DNA of 64,000 bases from Voacanga thouarsii (GCA_026120185.1 JANUWF010002342.1:4960501-5024500), one strand, 5' to 3'; shown: positions 46,019-58,530, numbered from the stretch's first letter. A program made the numbers and translations. The notes: generated from the sequence alone by a model not told the origin.

Positions 46019-49000
46019 TGTGAAACCCCACCTAAAGCTAACCTTAGAGTAAGGGGGTCGGGATGCATATCATATTATTTTGCATGAATATATATATATG
46101 GATGATTTTATGTGCTTTAGAATTGTAGTTTATAGGGTAAAAGGCTTAGATATGCTTATTGAGTAGGAAGGGTAAAATGGTAATTTTGCTTGAGGTCAAA
46201 ATAGGAAGTTAGCTTGAGGATTAAATAAGAGGAATATGTGGGTGAGAAAATAAGAACAACAGTTGTTGTGGTTTAGTGGTTAGAGCTTTGGAATTAATCT
46301 CTAAGGTCATGAGTTCAAATCCCATCATCTAAGTTTTTATCATGATTATCTTAATTAAGTTTGAATTTTTGTTTTCTTGCATTCCATAAAAATAGGAATG
46401 TTGTCTTAGGGGAGACATGAAGAGAATGTCCTAATCTTATCATTGTGTCCTAAAAAGAATTCTAGAGGAATTCTTGTCCTTTTTATTACCTCTAGCTTTG
46501 TCCTAACATCTTCATAATTTAAATAAACCAAAATCTATTAAAACTCTTCTTTTAAATTCCAAAAAAAAATCTGTGATAATTCTTCAACCTTGAATTTCGA
46601 AAATCAGTCTTGAAGGATAGAGGATTGGCTGAAAATAGGAGAAAAATTAGGATGAGTTTCCAAAAGAAATAAATTACCATGATTATACCTTTAATCCTAC
46701 CTTTATGTTGTTCATATTTTTAGTGAATAAAATCTAGAAATTTTCCAGAATTTTTGCAGACCAACTTTTCAAAAAATTCAGCCAGTAAACCTACTCATTT
46801 TCTACCAGAAAAATGGTCATTTCATGTGGCTTGAAGGCTGAAAATTCTATGCAATTTTCGGACTGCACAAACTGCACAAAACCAGGAAAAAATTCTGGGC
46901 AGTTTCGCCACTTTCAACCAAGAAAATGAAGCTGTTTTAATCCACCTTCAAGCCAGCAAAACTCCTCTATTTTTCTTCAGAAAGAAGGCTGGAAAATCAC
47001 CTTTGAATGACCTTCAAATCCCCTCAAAAACCAGCTGCATATCGAGCTGAAGAAATGCAGAAAATTCTGCACCAAAAGCTACCAACCTTCGAAACTTTGA
47101 ACAAGTTGAAACCAGAAAATTTTCCAGCTTTGTCTCTCAAAGCCAAGGCCGAAGAACACCCTTCAAATCTCTGGAAATTGAACCTTGTTCAGCCATGGAC
47201 TAAACACCATTGACCTCCACACTTACCTTGAGTACATGGACTCCATAACCATACCTCAAAACCCTCCTAAAATTATTCTATCCAAAACTCTTTTTGAACT
47301 TCAAAATAATTCCAGAATTTTACTCCGTTAAACCACTCTTGTATCAAGCTAATCAACCATAATTTTCTCTGCCATTAAAGACTACATTTCGGCCAGCCTT
47401 ATAACCTGAACAAGCTTCGTTCATTTCAGCAAAGGTAGCTAGTTTAGCCGGCACCATTGAAGAGCAAAGGAACCTTCCTTGATCAAACACCATTAGCTAA
47501 TCTCCTACCTTAAACAACTCCACAATTTCCTCCATTTGAATTTCAAAAAATCTTATCACTCTCTCTCCCACTAGCTGAAAATTGAAACTCCTATCTACCC
47601 TAAACCATTCAGCCAACAACACTCCAAAAAATTGTGAGCCTTTTTGCTCTCATTCTCTCCATTTTCACCAAGAACACCAAGAACACACACTATCTTTCTT
47701 CAAACCTAAACCTACTCTAAACACCTCCAATCACTCTTAAATACTCCAGATCACTTCTACTTTACCCCTAGACTTCATTTCTGATATTTATAACACAAAA
47801 ACACGCAAACAAGAATTTTCAATCGGATCAAAATCAGCTTTTTCTTGAAGGTCTCAAGAACATCAACAAGGTAAATCAAGAACAATCTTCTTGTTCATCC
47901 TCTTCCATTCAATTCTCAATATACCTTTCTAATACTCTCGCTCTCTCTCTCTCTCCCGAAATGGTTGATCAACCATCAACCATGGCTGTTTTTCCGTTGG
48001 ATCGCTCAAGGCTCTCCATCGCGCGTGGACCTTCTTTAGTCTTCACCATAGTAATCGACAATCAAGTAATTATTCCTAAAACCTTCTTTTAAAATTCTGA
48101 ATTCATGTCTCTTAGATGTTGATAGGAAAGATGGATATGAAAAGGAGATTGAGGATATGTATATGAAGGAAGGGGATGGAGTTAAGACATGAGGATTGAT
48201 GTATATGGCTAAGTTGTATGTATTTTCCTTTTGAATCAATGTATGTTCTTCGTGCCTAATGAATTTTGTGGATGTTTGAAGCATGTTGGATATTATGACA
48301 CCAAAGGTGATTAGGCTCTTATGTTTCTATTTTCCATTGAAGCCATTAATGATGATTATACCTAGAAGGAAATTAGCCTTGTGATAGTAGGTGATAATTC
48401 AAGCATATGTTCGTGAATGGTTTATTATTTGATGTTGGAGAATGTGTTTATGAATCTTTTCTAGCAGCAGGAAAATCATGGTGAAAGATTATTTTCTTGT
48501 TAAGTCTAGGTTATTTTTATTAACAAATTTTATTACTTTAATTAGAATTACTACTATATTTTTCTCTATAAAATTCAAAACTCTAGGAAGATTTGGATTG
48601 GATTATTAATTAAAATATTAACATTTTAATTATCAAATAAATAAAATATTTTATTAAAATAATATATATACATATATATAATAAATAAATCTTTTATATA
48701 AATAATAATAAATAAAATATTAGAATTAATTATTGACCTTGTAGACTTTAGTTCAAACTTTTACTTATAATCCTAAATATTATTTATATTAAAATCTATT
48801 TGTTATTTATTAATTAAAAAATTAATATAATTCATTTATTATTAATTTTATTTATTACTAATTATTTATTATCTATTAAAAATTAATTAAAAATTATTTG
48901 TAATTTATTATTTATTTACAATAATGCTATTCCTAAATTACCATTTATTAATATTATTCAAAATTCAAACCTTAGTTTATTTATTAATAATAACACTTAA

Positions 49001-50323
49001 GATTTATTATTTGAGCCTATAACTTATCAGCAATTATTTTTACAACCCCTAGTTATTTTACCTTATCAAGTTAGACTTATTTTATAAAACCCTTTATCAT
49101 CTAGCCTTAAAGCTTAGGACATTAGGGGCATGATTGTAATAAGTTGAACGAGGAATATTTGTGTAAGTGAATATAGCTTGAGTATAACCTTATGTCTTGT
49201 GTTTACCCCAGGCGGAGTTAGGTCAGCCTTGGACGACTTTTGAATTTGAGCAAGCAAAGGATCAGGTAAGCTCCTGCACAGAATTTTGTGAAGACCAAAA
49301 ATTACTGTGGCAAGCTAAACGCGATGTGTATGGAAATTCATATTGTAAAGGCAATTAAGGACTATTTTCCTATTTATTTCAGTCAAGCAAATCATTTGAA
49401 AATCAAACAAGCAATTTTACACAGAATGCTAAACTTTTTCTAAAAATCAACTTTGACAAGAATTTTAGAACCCTTAATTGCTATTTCCAAATAAAGCAAT
49501 GTATGATCCATTTTCTCCCAAGTGGGACAATCAACGTTGAGTACTCAATAAAGATAGACTACCAGGGCTAGTCTTTGAATGGTTAGGGTAAGTCTCTCAG
49601 TAGGTGGCCACCTTTGAGGGGTGAGTCCTTCCTGGATAGGATGCCAGTCCGGTAGGTCATGCCGGTCCGAGCGAGCAATTTTCAGTCATATGGACTGTGT
49701 GTTTCCGGAGTGGACAACCAGTAAGTTTGGGTGTAGAGATGGAGGAGTATCTCACCCGGTAGGTCGTACACCTATCTTTTGTTAGCTTGCACAAAGTGTG
49801 GCATTCTAACCGTTGCTTAGTCATGGGGCCCAACGTGTGGTAACCCATGGCTACCCATTTGAGTGGTTGTATTTATTGAGCACATATGTGGATTAAAAAG
49901 CAAAATCTTGAGTGTTACAACTTATTTTAATGCTTGCCAGCACTTTCTCTTATGAAATGTTACAACTTGCATACATGAATTATTTTACCTGAAACACTCA
50001 AAGCACACACGAACTTACTGAGATTTTTATCTCATCACCTCTTATACCATGTTTTCAGGTTGATCTGGCTGTGGAGGTCAATAGCTAAACTTGTTGCCTA
50101 TGTTTTGAAGACTTTATGTTATTTTCTTTATGGATGTTTTGAGAGAGTATAGCAAACAGTTTATTTTGGATTTGTTCCTGTATTTATCTTTTTTGTTGTA
50201 ATAAATTTAATTTTAAAGTATTTATTTTATTTTATCATATGTGACCTAGTTATAAAGACCCCTTGTCCATTGGACGGGGCAACATCCCCGGCCCTGTTTG
50301 GGCCTAGGTAGTGGGGTGTTACA
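46019..50323 (+). mobile_element. Solo 4.3-kb LTR of gypsy family D
   Basis: TGTGAAACCCC at 46019 to GGGGTGTTACA at 50323, 4305 bp. Flanked by the perfect TSD CAAAT (46014-46018 and 50324-50328) within the copia integrase coding sequence, reading KFDKSKIC on one side and LYACQFGK on the other. Related to 26297-30613 (opposite orientation) and to 60181 onward. It contains the tRNA-like module near its start (46259-46328), a (CT)n run at 47938-47955 and an extremely AT-rich block at about 48600-49000. No coding domain. The frame at 47007-47213 and others in the LTR are not recognisable proteins. Confidence 0.97.
46259..46328 (+). other. tRNA-like module inside solo LTR
   Basis: GTGGTTTAGTGGTTAGAGC resembles a Pol III A box. 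GAGTTCAAATCCC, 34 bases on, resembles a B box and sits in a T-arm-like context. Between them CTTTGG and CTAAGG can pair around a nine-base loop, like an anticodon arm. No closing acceptor stem or plausible mature 3' end is visible. Confidence 0.65.
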
Positions 50324-50859
50324 CAAATTTTGCTTTTATCAAACTTCATTTTGGGCAGTCCCCTAACAAGCTCTTTTGAGGATAATTTGTTTAGCAAATC
50401 AAAAGATACATGACCTAATCTTCTATGTCAAAGATAACTATCATTATCATGTACGGAAAGGCATCTAATACCATAAGCTATAAGGTCATTTAGATAGAAT
50501 ACATACACATTTCCAACATGGTTGGCAACAAAGATTGTTTCCTTATTTGAGCTATCCATGATAGAGTAAGAATCCTTTTCAAAAATGACTTTGCAGTCGT
50601 TATCATATAATTGGCTAATACTAAACAAATTATATTTCAGCTTATCAATTAATAACACTTGTTTTATAATGGTTGTGAAACCTTTACCAATGTTACCTAT
50701 GCCAAGAATTTTTCCTTTTTTTCTTTTGTCTCCAAAGGTAATGAATCCTTCATTTGTGGTTTACACATCTTCTAACAAAGCTACATTTCCAGTCATAAGT
50801 CTTGAACATCCGCTATCTAAAAATCACTTGGTGAAACTCATTTTCTCCAAAGAATGTGC
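50324..50859 (-). pseudogene. Copia element E protease and pre-integrase region
   Basis: The minus strand shows the copia aspartic protease signature FLDSGCSRLMTGN (DSGCS at 50803-50817), then, with frame breaks, a FGDKRKKGKILGIGNIGKGF-like stretch and LLIDKLKYNLFSISQLYDND (50658 downward), the conserved pre-integrase segment. It ends KMKFDKSKIC at the D-family LTR insertion. The catalytic D-S-G is present. At least one frameshift lies between the protease and 50658. Confidence 0.92.
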
Positions 50860-52710
50860 CTATACATGAGAAAGAATAGTGATTTTTAGTACCCACATTT
50901 TCTTGGGTCCATGGGGGTTAGTAGTGTTTCCTCTAATTTTCCAAAATGTTATTCCACCAAATTCTACTTGCTTCTTAATATGACACCTAGATGTTTTGTG
51001 TCCAGATTTTCCACAATATGTGCATACTTTGTGTGTTATGTAAGATGAGACAGCTTTTACAAATTGAGGTTTGTGAATTTTATTCTTGTTCTCATGCCTA
51101 CAACCTAGGCCATTTCGGTTTCCAGCTAGGCATTGAGCCCCAAGTAATTTTTCCAGGTTATTTTTACATTTCAATTGAGGTTTGTGAATTTTATTCTTGT
51201 TCTCATACCTATAACCTAAGCCATTTCGGTTTCCAGCTAGGTGTTGAGCCCCAAGTAATTTTTCCAGGTTATTTTTACCATTTATAAACTTTTCAATACA
51301 TGTGGTAAGTTCATTAACTCTATTTTTCATATCATCAAACGTGCTAACCATATTTTCAAGAGAATGAATTTTATCATATAAACATCCATTTTTTAGAGAT
51401 ACATACTGTAAAGTAGTGATGATCACATCCTTTTCCATAATAGCACACATATGTGACTCAAGAGACATTTTGTTCTCACTCAACAACTTTTCATTCTCAT
51501 TTAACAAACAATTAATCTTCATTTTCATTTCTATATTTTTTTTAGACCGTCTTTTTAGTTCATGGAACATGTCAATTAGCAATTCATTTAGATCATCATG
51601 CTTTTCATATTTAGATATATGCGAATTAGACATGAAATCAGTGGTGGTAGAGTTTACCTCATTTTCCATTGCCATGAAGCATATGTTGGCAATTTCCTTT
51701 TCAGAATTTTCGTCTTCAAACTTGGACTTATTTTCATCTCAAGTCCCCATCAATCCTTTGCCTTTCTTTGCTTTCAACTCCTTTTTTTTTTTTAAGCATT
51801 CTGCCTTCCTTTTCTTTAGCAACTGGGCAATCAGCAATGAAATATTCATTACTTTTGCATTCATAACATTGAAGCTTAAATGCTAAGGTTTGTCCTTTTC
51901 TTTCTCTTTTGAAATTCCCTTTGTTAAACATCCTTCTGAATTTCTTTGCTATCATTACCAATTCTTCATTGTCTACTTCAGACTCATCGCCACTGTCTGA
52001 TTAACTGGTTTTTGCTTGCTCTTTTTCAGCTTTCAGTGCTATTCTTTTTTTACCTTTATCATGATCATCGAATTCTTGAAATCTCTTGAGTTTCATTTCA
52101 CGTGTTAAAAGAAAGCCAATCAGCTCTTTAGCTGATAAGTATTTTAAATCCTTGGATTCTTCCACAACAAGAGTTTTCGGCTGCCAGCTCTTAGGTAATG
52201 CATCCAAAATTTTTCAGTTTTGTTCCCCAAGGGAATAAACCTTCCCATAGGCTTTGAGACCATTTGCGATATTTGTGAATCAAATAAACATATCAGTTAT
52301 GCTTTCGTTTGGCTTCATTGTGAATAATTCATTGTCATGAATTAAAAGCCCCAATTTAGATTCCTTAACTTAGTTTATCCCTTCATGGGTGACCTCAAGT
52401 AGTTTTCACATGTCATGGGCTGAATCACAACCACTAAATCGATTGTATTTAGTGGCATCTAGTGCACAGCACAAGATATTCATAACTTGAAAATTCAATG
52501 TCATCTTAGCATTGTCTTCAACATCAAATTTGTCATTTTATTTAGGCACTTTTTCGCCATTAATGACTTTTGTCAGAATAAAATGACCATTTTCAATTAA
52601 ATTCCACAACTCAAAGTTGATTGGGCAAACATAGATTTTCATTCTGTTTTTTCAGAATGTGTAGTTGTTTCCATTGAACAATAGAGGTTGATTTGTTGAT
52701 GAACCTTCAA
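50860..52710 (-). pseudogene. Copia element E gag
   Basis: From about 52700 downward the minus strand carries a UBN2/Gag-like region (NLIENGHFIL, CDSAHDMWKLLEVTHEG, ALPKSWQPKTLVVEESKDL), then a first zinc-knuckle position reading CYECKSNEYFIADC (51820-51870), in which the usual histidine is tyrosine. A long helical segment follows (51675-50860, 271 codons), ending in an intact second knuckle CTYCGKSGHKTSRC (about 50985-51030). A frameshift separates 51734 and 51675. Within the last part 37 codons are tandemly duplicated (51063-51284). Confidence 0.9.
51063..51284 (-). repeat. 111-bp in-frame tandem duplication in copia gag
   Basis: Two units of 111 bp (51063-51173 and 51174-51284) each encode NNLEKLLGAQ-LAGNRNGLG followed by ENKNKIHKPQ. 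They differ at a few residues (H/C, Y/C, Y/H). Thirty-seven codons exactly, so the frame is kept. Confidence 0.93.
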
Positions 52711-54722
52711 CATATGGAAAAGATTATGAGTTTGCTATGAGGATCTTTCCTACAAGGTTGTCAGACCAAGAGTAGAGTAGACCAAGCTCTAATACAAATG
52801 AAAAACTTTAGAAGGGGGTTAATCAGGTTTTTGGCAAACTAAAACTTTTCAAGAAATCTATTTTGCAGAGTAGAAATGTTCTTCAAGTTTTTGACCAACA
52901 ACACTTGCAACAGAAAGAACTTTTTAGAATGACTTGGAGAAATATCTAGATTCAAATTGAGATAAGATGCACGATGCAATTAATGTTGTATTGAAAATGG
53001 GTTGGTGAACACTTTTAAAGATTTCTTTAAGGAACTAAGAAATTCTGAGCTGGGACAATTTCCAGGTTTATCCAAAAATAAATGCTGAGAGTAAATGCAG
53101 AAAAATATGACACGGAATTTATAGTGGTTCGATCTACCAAGATCTACATCTACTACCTTAACCTCACACTTATGGATTTTTAACCAGATTTCATTTACCC
53201 AACTCAATGGAATCAATCCATACAGAATACAAGAGAGGATCACCACACTTGATTTTCCAAAGTCTCTCAATCAACCAACAAATCAAGGTTTACCCCAAAT
53301 GAGTTTTTGAAACACTTTGATAAAGGAGAATTTTGTTTTCTATAGAGCGAGAGTGCCTCTTAGAAGAATAGGACAAAAATTTGCTCTCAAATCAAGTGTA
53401 GAAGCCTTATATAGAGTCATAAAGTAAAGCACTAATAGCTATAAAACGGCTATTTTTCACTGTCAGATTTACCAGTGTTTTGGAGTCATGTTTCAAATAA
53501 TAGTGTATCCAAAAGGTAAGTCTAAATTAGCATTTTTTTTAGGCACAATCGATTTAATACTATTCACGGAGTTTTGGATGTAGCTTCTGGATGTAGGGTC
53601 ACCCAAACGCTCAATCCAAAATTCTAAGGATTTTAAAACTTTGAAATCTTTTGTTTTAGTGCTTCTTAGGGGAATTAAACTGAATCAAAAGGTAAAGAGA
53701 ACATAGGAATTTACACAGAGAGATACTTTAACAAGGATTCCTAGTCTAAGGTTCTTCCACAACGGATTCTTTTGTTTGCAATCTTTCAAGCTTGATCTTC
53801 GTTTTCTTGATTTTTCATTTTTGAATTCTATAACTTCAAAAGTTACTTAGTAATCCTATTTAAACGCCTTAGAAGACCTGAGGTCAAACATGTCCTATAA
53901 CAAGTAGATCACACATGTTAGTCCTCATTATTGCTTGTCATAAGTCAAAACATAGAAGACCGCCCTTAGGGCTAACAATTTTTTACATAAAAGATAAAAT
54001 CGCATCCTGGGGAGTCATCCTCCCCATGATCATCCACGAGAGCCACACTTCGGGAAGCTATTCCCAAGTGCCACGGGGGCTAAGCCGCGGCTTAGGGCAA
54101 AAAAAACTTGTTTTTTTTTTTTTTTTTACTTCTTTGTTCTTCGCCAGAAACTATTTTTGGATCATTTTCTTTCGATTTTCACAGCATTTTTCAGAGAATA
54201 GACATTCTGTTCGTGTTTATCTAGCAGTGTTCACAAACTTGCAATTTAAAACCTCACGAAACAATTTCTATCTACAATCAAACAGGCATTCTATTATGTA
54301 GAAAATTAAACCAGAAGAACCTTTCTTACGCCACACAAGCAGAAAACACAGAAACATATTTTCTGTATTGAAAATGAAACTATATTTTCAGAAAACTAAT
54401 TTTCTTGAAAATCAAACAAGTTTAGAACATAACAGAGACCCACGATCCTTAAAACAATTTGAAGAAATAAATTGAAACGATTTTTAGAAAAATAGTGCAT
54501 TATGCAAACACCTTTCAGAACACTAGCAGTGACCCAGAACAGAAACAATTTCAAACTAAACGAATTACAGAAACAATTTCTATAACCCAACTATGTGCGA
54601 AATCAAATGGAAAACAATGTTTAGGCATCATATTTGTGTGAAACAATTTTTACAGAAGAAAACAAATACTCCAATGAAACAGTTTCATGGCCAAATAATG
54701 ATCCGTAAATCACACACAACCT
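52711..54722 (-). other. Copia element E leader
   Basis: About 2 kb between PBS and gag, with no recognisable domain on either strand. It has a poly-T run at about 54111-54127. Several short open frames here (for example 53915-54301 plus) have no support. The length is large for a copia leader and may include an undetected insertion. Confidence 0.6.
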
Positions 54723-54735
54723 GGCTCTGATACCA
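54723..54735 (-). promoter_or_regulatory. Primer-binding site of copia element E
   Basis: The minus strand reads TGGTATCAGAGCC one base after the LTR end ...GGATTATAACA. It is the initiator-Met tRNA-type PBS usual in copia elements and fixes the minus orientation. Confidence 0.92.
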
Positions 54736-54736
54736 C

Positions 54737-55772
54737 TGTTATAATCCTTACATGCATCAGATATGCATTACACAGCAAAAATAAAAGATTCTAGGTAGGA
54801 GGACCACATGTGTGTGTTGATATTCATCAAAAATAGAAAAATATACCTATGTCTCCGTTGTTCAAAAAACTTCAACTACTGAAGGGGCAATCCAACACAA
54901 ACCAGAGCTCCACGTCTTCGCCACTGGAGTCTAAGTGTAAGACTCCCTCTAACAATATCCACACAGAGGATACTCAATGATCCAAAACATTTTTTGTGCT
55001 AGCAGAGAACGTGAAGGCGGCTAGGGCTTTCTTCTTATTTTCTAAGAATAGAAAATCTAGAGAAAGAGGAAGATCGTGTGTGTGTGTGTGTGTTTTGTGT
55101 TTCTCCTATTAAAGCCATGAGAACAATTGTCTTGATATATCAAAAAATATATCCAGTTTTTAACTCCGGTGTTATCCCTGAAGTTGTGCAGAAACACATT
55201 TTTGTGAATTCTAATCAAATTAGAATTCACAAATTGCAATTGGAAACCATATGTTTTAGCAATCACAATTTCACCTAAAATTATAACTAATTATAATTTA
55301 ACCACAATAACTTCTCCTTCTCATAATTAACCCCATAATGTTATCAAATAATATCTTGAGTACTTAATCCTCTATTGTGTGTGACCTCTTAGGTTTCCCG
55401 GTCTATTGGTAGCAAATATCAATTAATCCAAACATCTTTAGGATTAATAATTTTTCATAATTTAGAATTAGCCTATTAATTCTAAACAGGATTGGTTTAT
55501 TAATTCATTAATTAATAAACCCATATTCAGCAGATTATGAGCAATATCTAGCAATACATCATGACCATCCAAGAGTCCAGGAAGTCAAGTGGCTTGACAT
55601 GAATCCTTCAATAACAAATTACAGTGCAATAAATTTATTTCACCATACAATATCTCATCCGATTGGGAGTACGAAATTAGCGCTAACTCCCTCCGAAATA
55701 TATATAAATTCTGGCTCGAATATATTAGTACTTATACCAGAAATCCACTACTCGATCTGGCTCCAGAGATTA
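54737..55772 (-). mobile_element. 5' LTR of copia element E, truncated (related to family 1)
   Basis: TGTTATAATCC at 54737 next to the PBS. From about 54940 on it is clearly related to L1, L2 and L4 (CTCCCTCTAACAATATCCACACAGAGG, TTGTGCTAGCAGAGAA, ATAAACCCATATTC). An internal deletion joins CACTACTC to GATCTGGCTCCAGAGATTA near 55755, and homology ends at about 55772, so the LTR start is missing. The link of this LTR to a PBS is what gives the orientation of the solo LTRs of family 1. A (GT)n run lies at 55074-55093. Confidence 0.85.
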
Positions 55773-55910
55773 ACACAACATGATACAACATGAGAGAAAA
55801 CGACTAGTGATAAAAAAGTATAGTGATTAAAAAATGTATTGTTACTATATTATTATATAAGTGATAAAATCTTTTGTTGTCACTAATAGGTGAGGTAGTT
55901 CAACTACTAA
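55773..55910. other. AT-rich spacer
   Basis: About 140 bp without homology to other parts of the window. Repeated AGTGATAAAA/TAGTGATTAAAA words are present. It may be older host sequence into which the CACTA element went. Confidence 0.5.
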
Positions 55911-56560
55911 CACTACAAGAGAATAGCAAATTAGCGACGGCAATAACAGTTGCTAAACATAGTTAGTGACGGCATGCCGACGGAAGAAGCTGTAGCTGAA
56001 ATCCTAGTCACTAAATAAGTTTTTTGTGACATGACGAAAAAGTCGTCGCTAGTAGTGACGGATTTGAGACAGGAAATTGTAAGACCAGAGTCAGGTTAAA
56101 GTTCTGAATAGCAACGGTATAGAGACGGCTAGGAACAATTTTTTGAATAACAAATAATTGGAAATATAATTACACCGTCTCTAATCCGTCGCTATATTTG
56201 CAACGGTTTGCCAACGGCCCACTGCCGTAGCAAACCATAGCCAAACTTGCGAGTCAAAAATACCCACCGTAGCTAAACGATTGCAAGATTAGCTATGGTA
56301 TTGCGACGGCTTGCGCTTGATCGTAGCTAATTGGCTAGTGTTTAAACGACTGCATTTTCCAGGTAAATTTAGTTGTTGTCGTAGCTAAACTGTCAATGAT
56401 TTTGTCATAGATAATACATAGCTAAACTGTCGCTAATTTGCTAGCATTTAGCAACGGTGTTGCCAGTAGAGTCATATTTTTTTTGTGGTAGCTAAATTGT
56501 CGCTAATTTGTAGGATATCTAATCCATAGCTAAATCATCGCTAATTTGTTTCCTTATTAC
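55911..56560. mobile_element. CACTA (En/Spm) transposon terminus with subterminal repeats
   Basis: CACTACAAGAGAATAGC at 55911 is a typical CACTA terminal inverted repeat. The next 650 bp hold more than a dozen short motifs in both orientations: TAGCGACGG, GTCGCTAATTTG, GCAACGGT and GTAGCTAAAC/TTGTCGCTAA. Such subterminal arrays are the transposase-binding zone of En/Spm elements. TAA (55908-55910) would be one copy of the 3-bp TSD. Since both genes read leftward, this is the 3' end of the transposon. The 5' end is off-window. Confidence 0.92.
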
Positions 56561-56812
56561 AATACCAATTTTGTTTTTGTCTTGAACCCCTAAACCATAT
56601 ATAAACAAATATATACCACACAAATTTAAAATTAAAATTAAATATATTTCTGATTTCATTAAAATGTAACATAACAAACAATTATCTCAATAATGAAAAA
56701 TACACTTATTCAACATAAATGTATAAATCATAAATATATAAAATGAAGTAAATGTAATGCACAGAAGAACGTCTATAATAAAATCCTACACTATAGGAGC
56801 AGTGGCTCCAGC

Positions 56813-58530
56813 TTAAGGAGGTGGGGATGGAGAACGAGGACGAGAATATCTCGAAGGATGGGGATCTGGTGGTAGAATAAAGTTGCCATCCGTCTCGTCT
56901 ACCTCATTATCCTCCTGAATCGACTGGAATGGTGGAAGCTCTATCGCAAGCTTCTCTGACATCATGGTCATAAATCCACCAATCTGATGCTGCATCTAAG
57001 CAACCTTCCTAGCGAAATCCTTTTTCAACTCATCTCTCACCGCATGTACCCTCTCCTCAACCTTCCTATCTACTATGTCCCCTATCTCAGCGGGTGTAGA
57101 TGATGTGGACAGCAAGGAACCCTAGTCGAGCTACTGTTTAACATGCAAAGCCTTGGAACCAAGCCCATACATGTGTCCTCAATTGTCCCCACCCACCATC
57201 TTGAGAAAAATGCCCTATCGTCTGGGACAATTGAAAACGTAACACTAGCAGAAGATGAGGAAAATGCCTGTGTAAGACACTCCCTTTTAGCCGTCACGTC
57301 CTCCTAAAATCAAATTCGAAGTCAGTTTGATTGCTCGAAAAGTGTAAATAAGTGAAAACTATTTTAAAGTATTGAATTTATAAATCATTTCCAGTATCTT
57401 GCAAAAGCGCTCGCTAACAAGCTATCCCTGTCTCTCCCTACCCTGAAATATGTGCAGCACTCGATGTGGTTGAAGCCGTCGCCCATTTTCTGTTACTGCA
57501 ATTAAAAATTTAATTCATAAAAAAGTGTCCCAAAAATTAAAAAATCACATTAAGATTACAAAATGTGTAATGTTATAAGTAATTTACCATACGCTTCTCG
57601 TGGATTGTAAATGAGACTAAGCCTCTAGTATGAGTGGTGGTGCCCTAACCTCGGTTCCTTCGAACAGTGGAGGAGAGCTACTAAAACTCCTGTATGCTCC
57701 AACACTGCTACATCACCTCTTAATATCAAGAGTCGATCCACGAGGGAGTCTGGCCAGCCAAGTTTGTTATCTGCAGCCTCAATAGGGTGTTGAAAAGTGA
57801 GTCCGGCACTTATACTCCCAATTGGACCGAATCTTAGTACTATGCTCATCGGCTCAACAAAATAGTTTCTACAAAAAAATTAATTTATATACTGAAGCTG
57901 TTATGTGAAAATAATTCATTAAAAACATATATGGAATAAAAAAAACTAGAATATTATATTGAATAGTTAGTAACTTACCCCAAACTCCTCAAATCAGACG
58001 TTCTTCATATGCATTGGGACATCAGCATACGTCGTGTATGGCCCATCAAAGTACCTCTGGAATATGGATATGATCTCTCATATACATTTATCGAAACTAG
58101 CAAATCTTCAGTGGTCAAACAAGTGAAACAACAATTGGAACATGTCATGCACAAAATGAGAAAATGAAACAAATTAGTAGCAAAAGACTAATTTAATATG
58201 AAAAATAACGTAATGCAAAACAACATTAGTTCACATCAAAATGAAAAAATAGCAAAGAAAATATAAATCAAATGCTATTAAATTGAAAAGTAAAGACTCA
58301 TAAAGTAATAATAAACGTGAAATGTTTCTCACCCCTCGACTCATGGTATAGTCGGGGATCCTGTGCCTGTGAACCAGTATGATACAATGCTGAAGATGAT
58401 GGAATTGTAGGGGAGTCTCTATCCTGCTCGGCTAGTAGTATCCGAGGATCTGGAGATGGTGATGGCGTTCAGTGCTATAACCGAGTACGCTGTAAGTCAT
58501 CAGTTGCCTGCTGCTCTCCAGTAGACATAT
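56813..58530 (-). pseudogene. CACTA second gene, TNPA/Transposase_24-like
   Basis: A methionine near 58530 opens STGEQQATDD, followed by a proline/serine-rich part (TPSPSPDPRILL). Further down the minus strand come PDDRAFFSRW-type sequence and GHMYGLGSKAL (57120-57250), and a C-terminal part with MQHQIGGFMTMMSEKLAIEL and RSRSPSPPP-like proline-rich end (56995-56813). The 'vYGLGs' and 'MMxE' words are typical of plant En/Spm accessory proteins (Pfam Transposase_24 type). The frame is broken into exon-like blocks, some of which may be real exons. It lies between TNP2 and the transposon end, the usual place. Confidence 0.65.

Noticed and set aside
46259..46328. Functional tRNA gene
   Set aside because: A- and B-box-like motifs are present, but no acceptor stem closes and the same sequence recurs at the same place of three LTRs.
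51416..51886. 156-codon plus-strand frame as a gene
   Set aside because: It is the antisense shadow of copia gag; the serine/phenylalanine bias reflects AAG/GAA codons on the other strand.
53915..54301. 128-codon plus-strand frame as a gene
   Set aside because: It lies in the copia leader on the opposite strand, contains a poly-T/phenylalanine run and matches no family.
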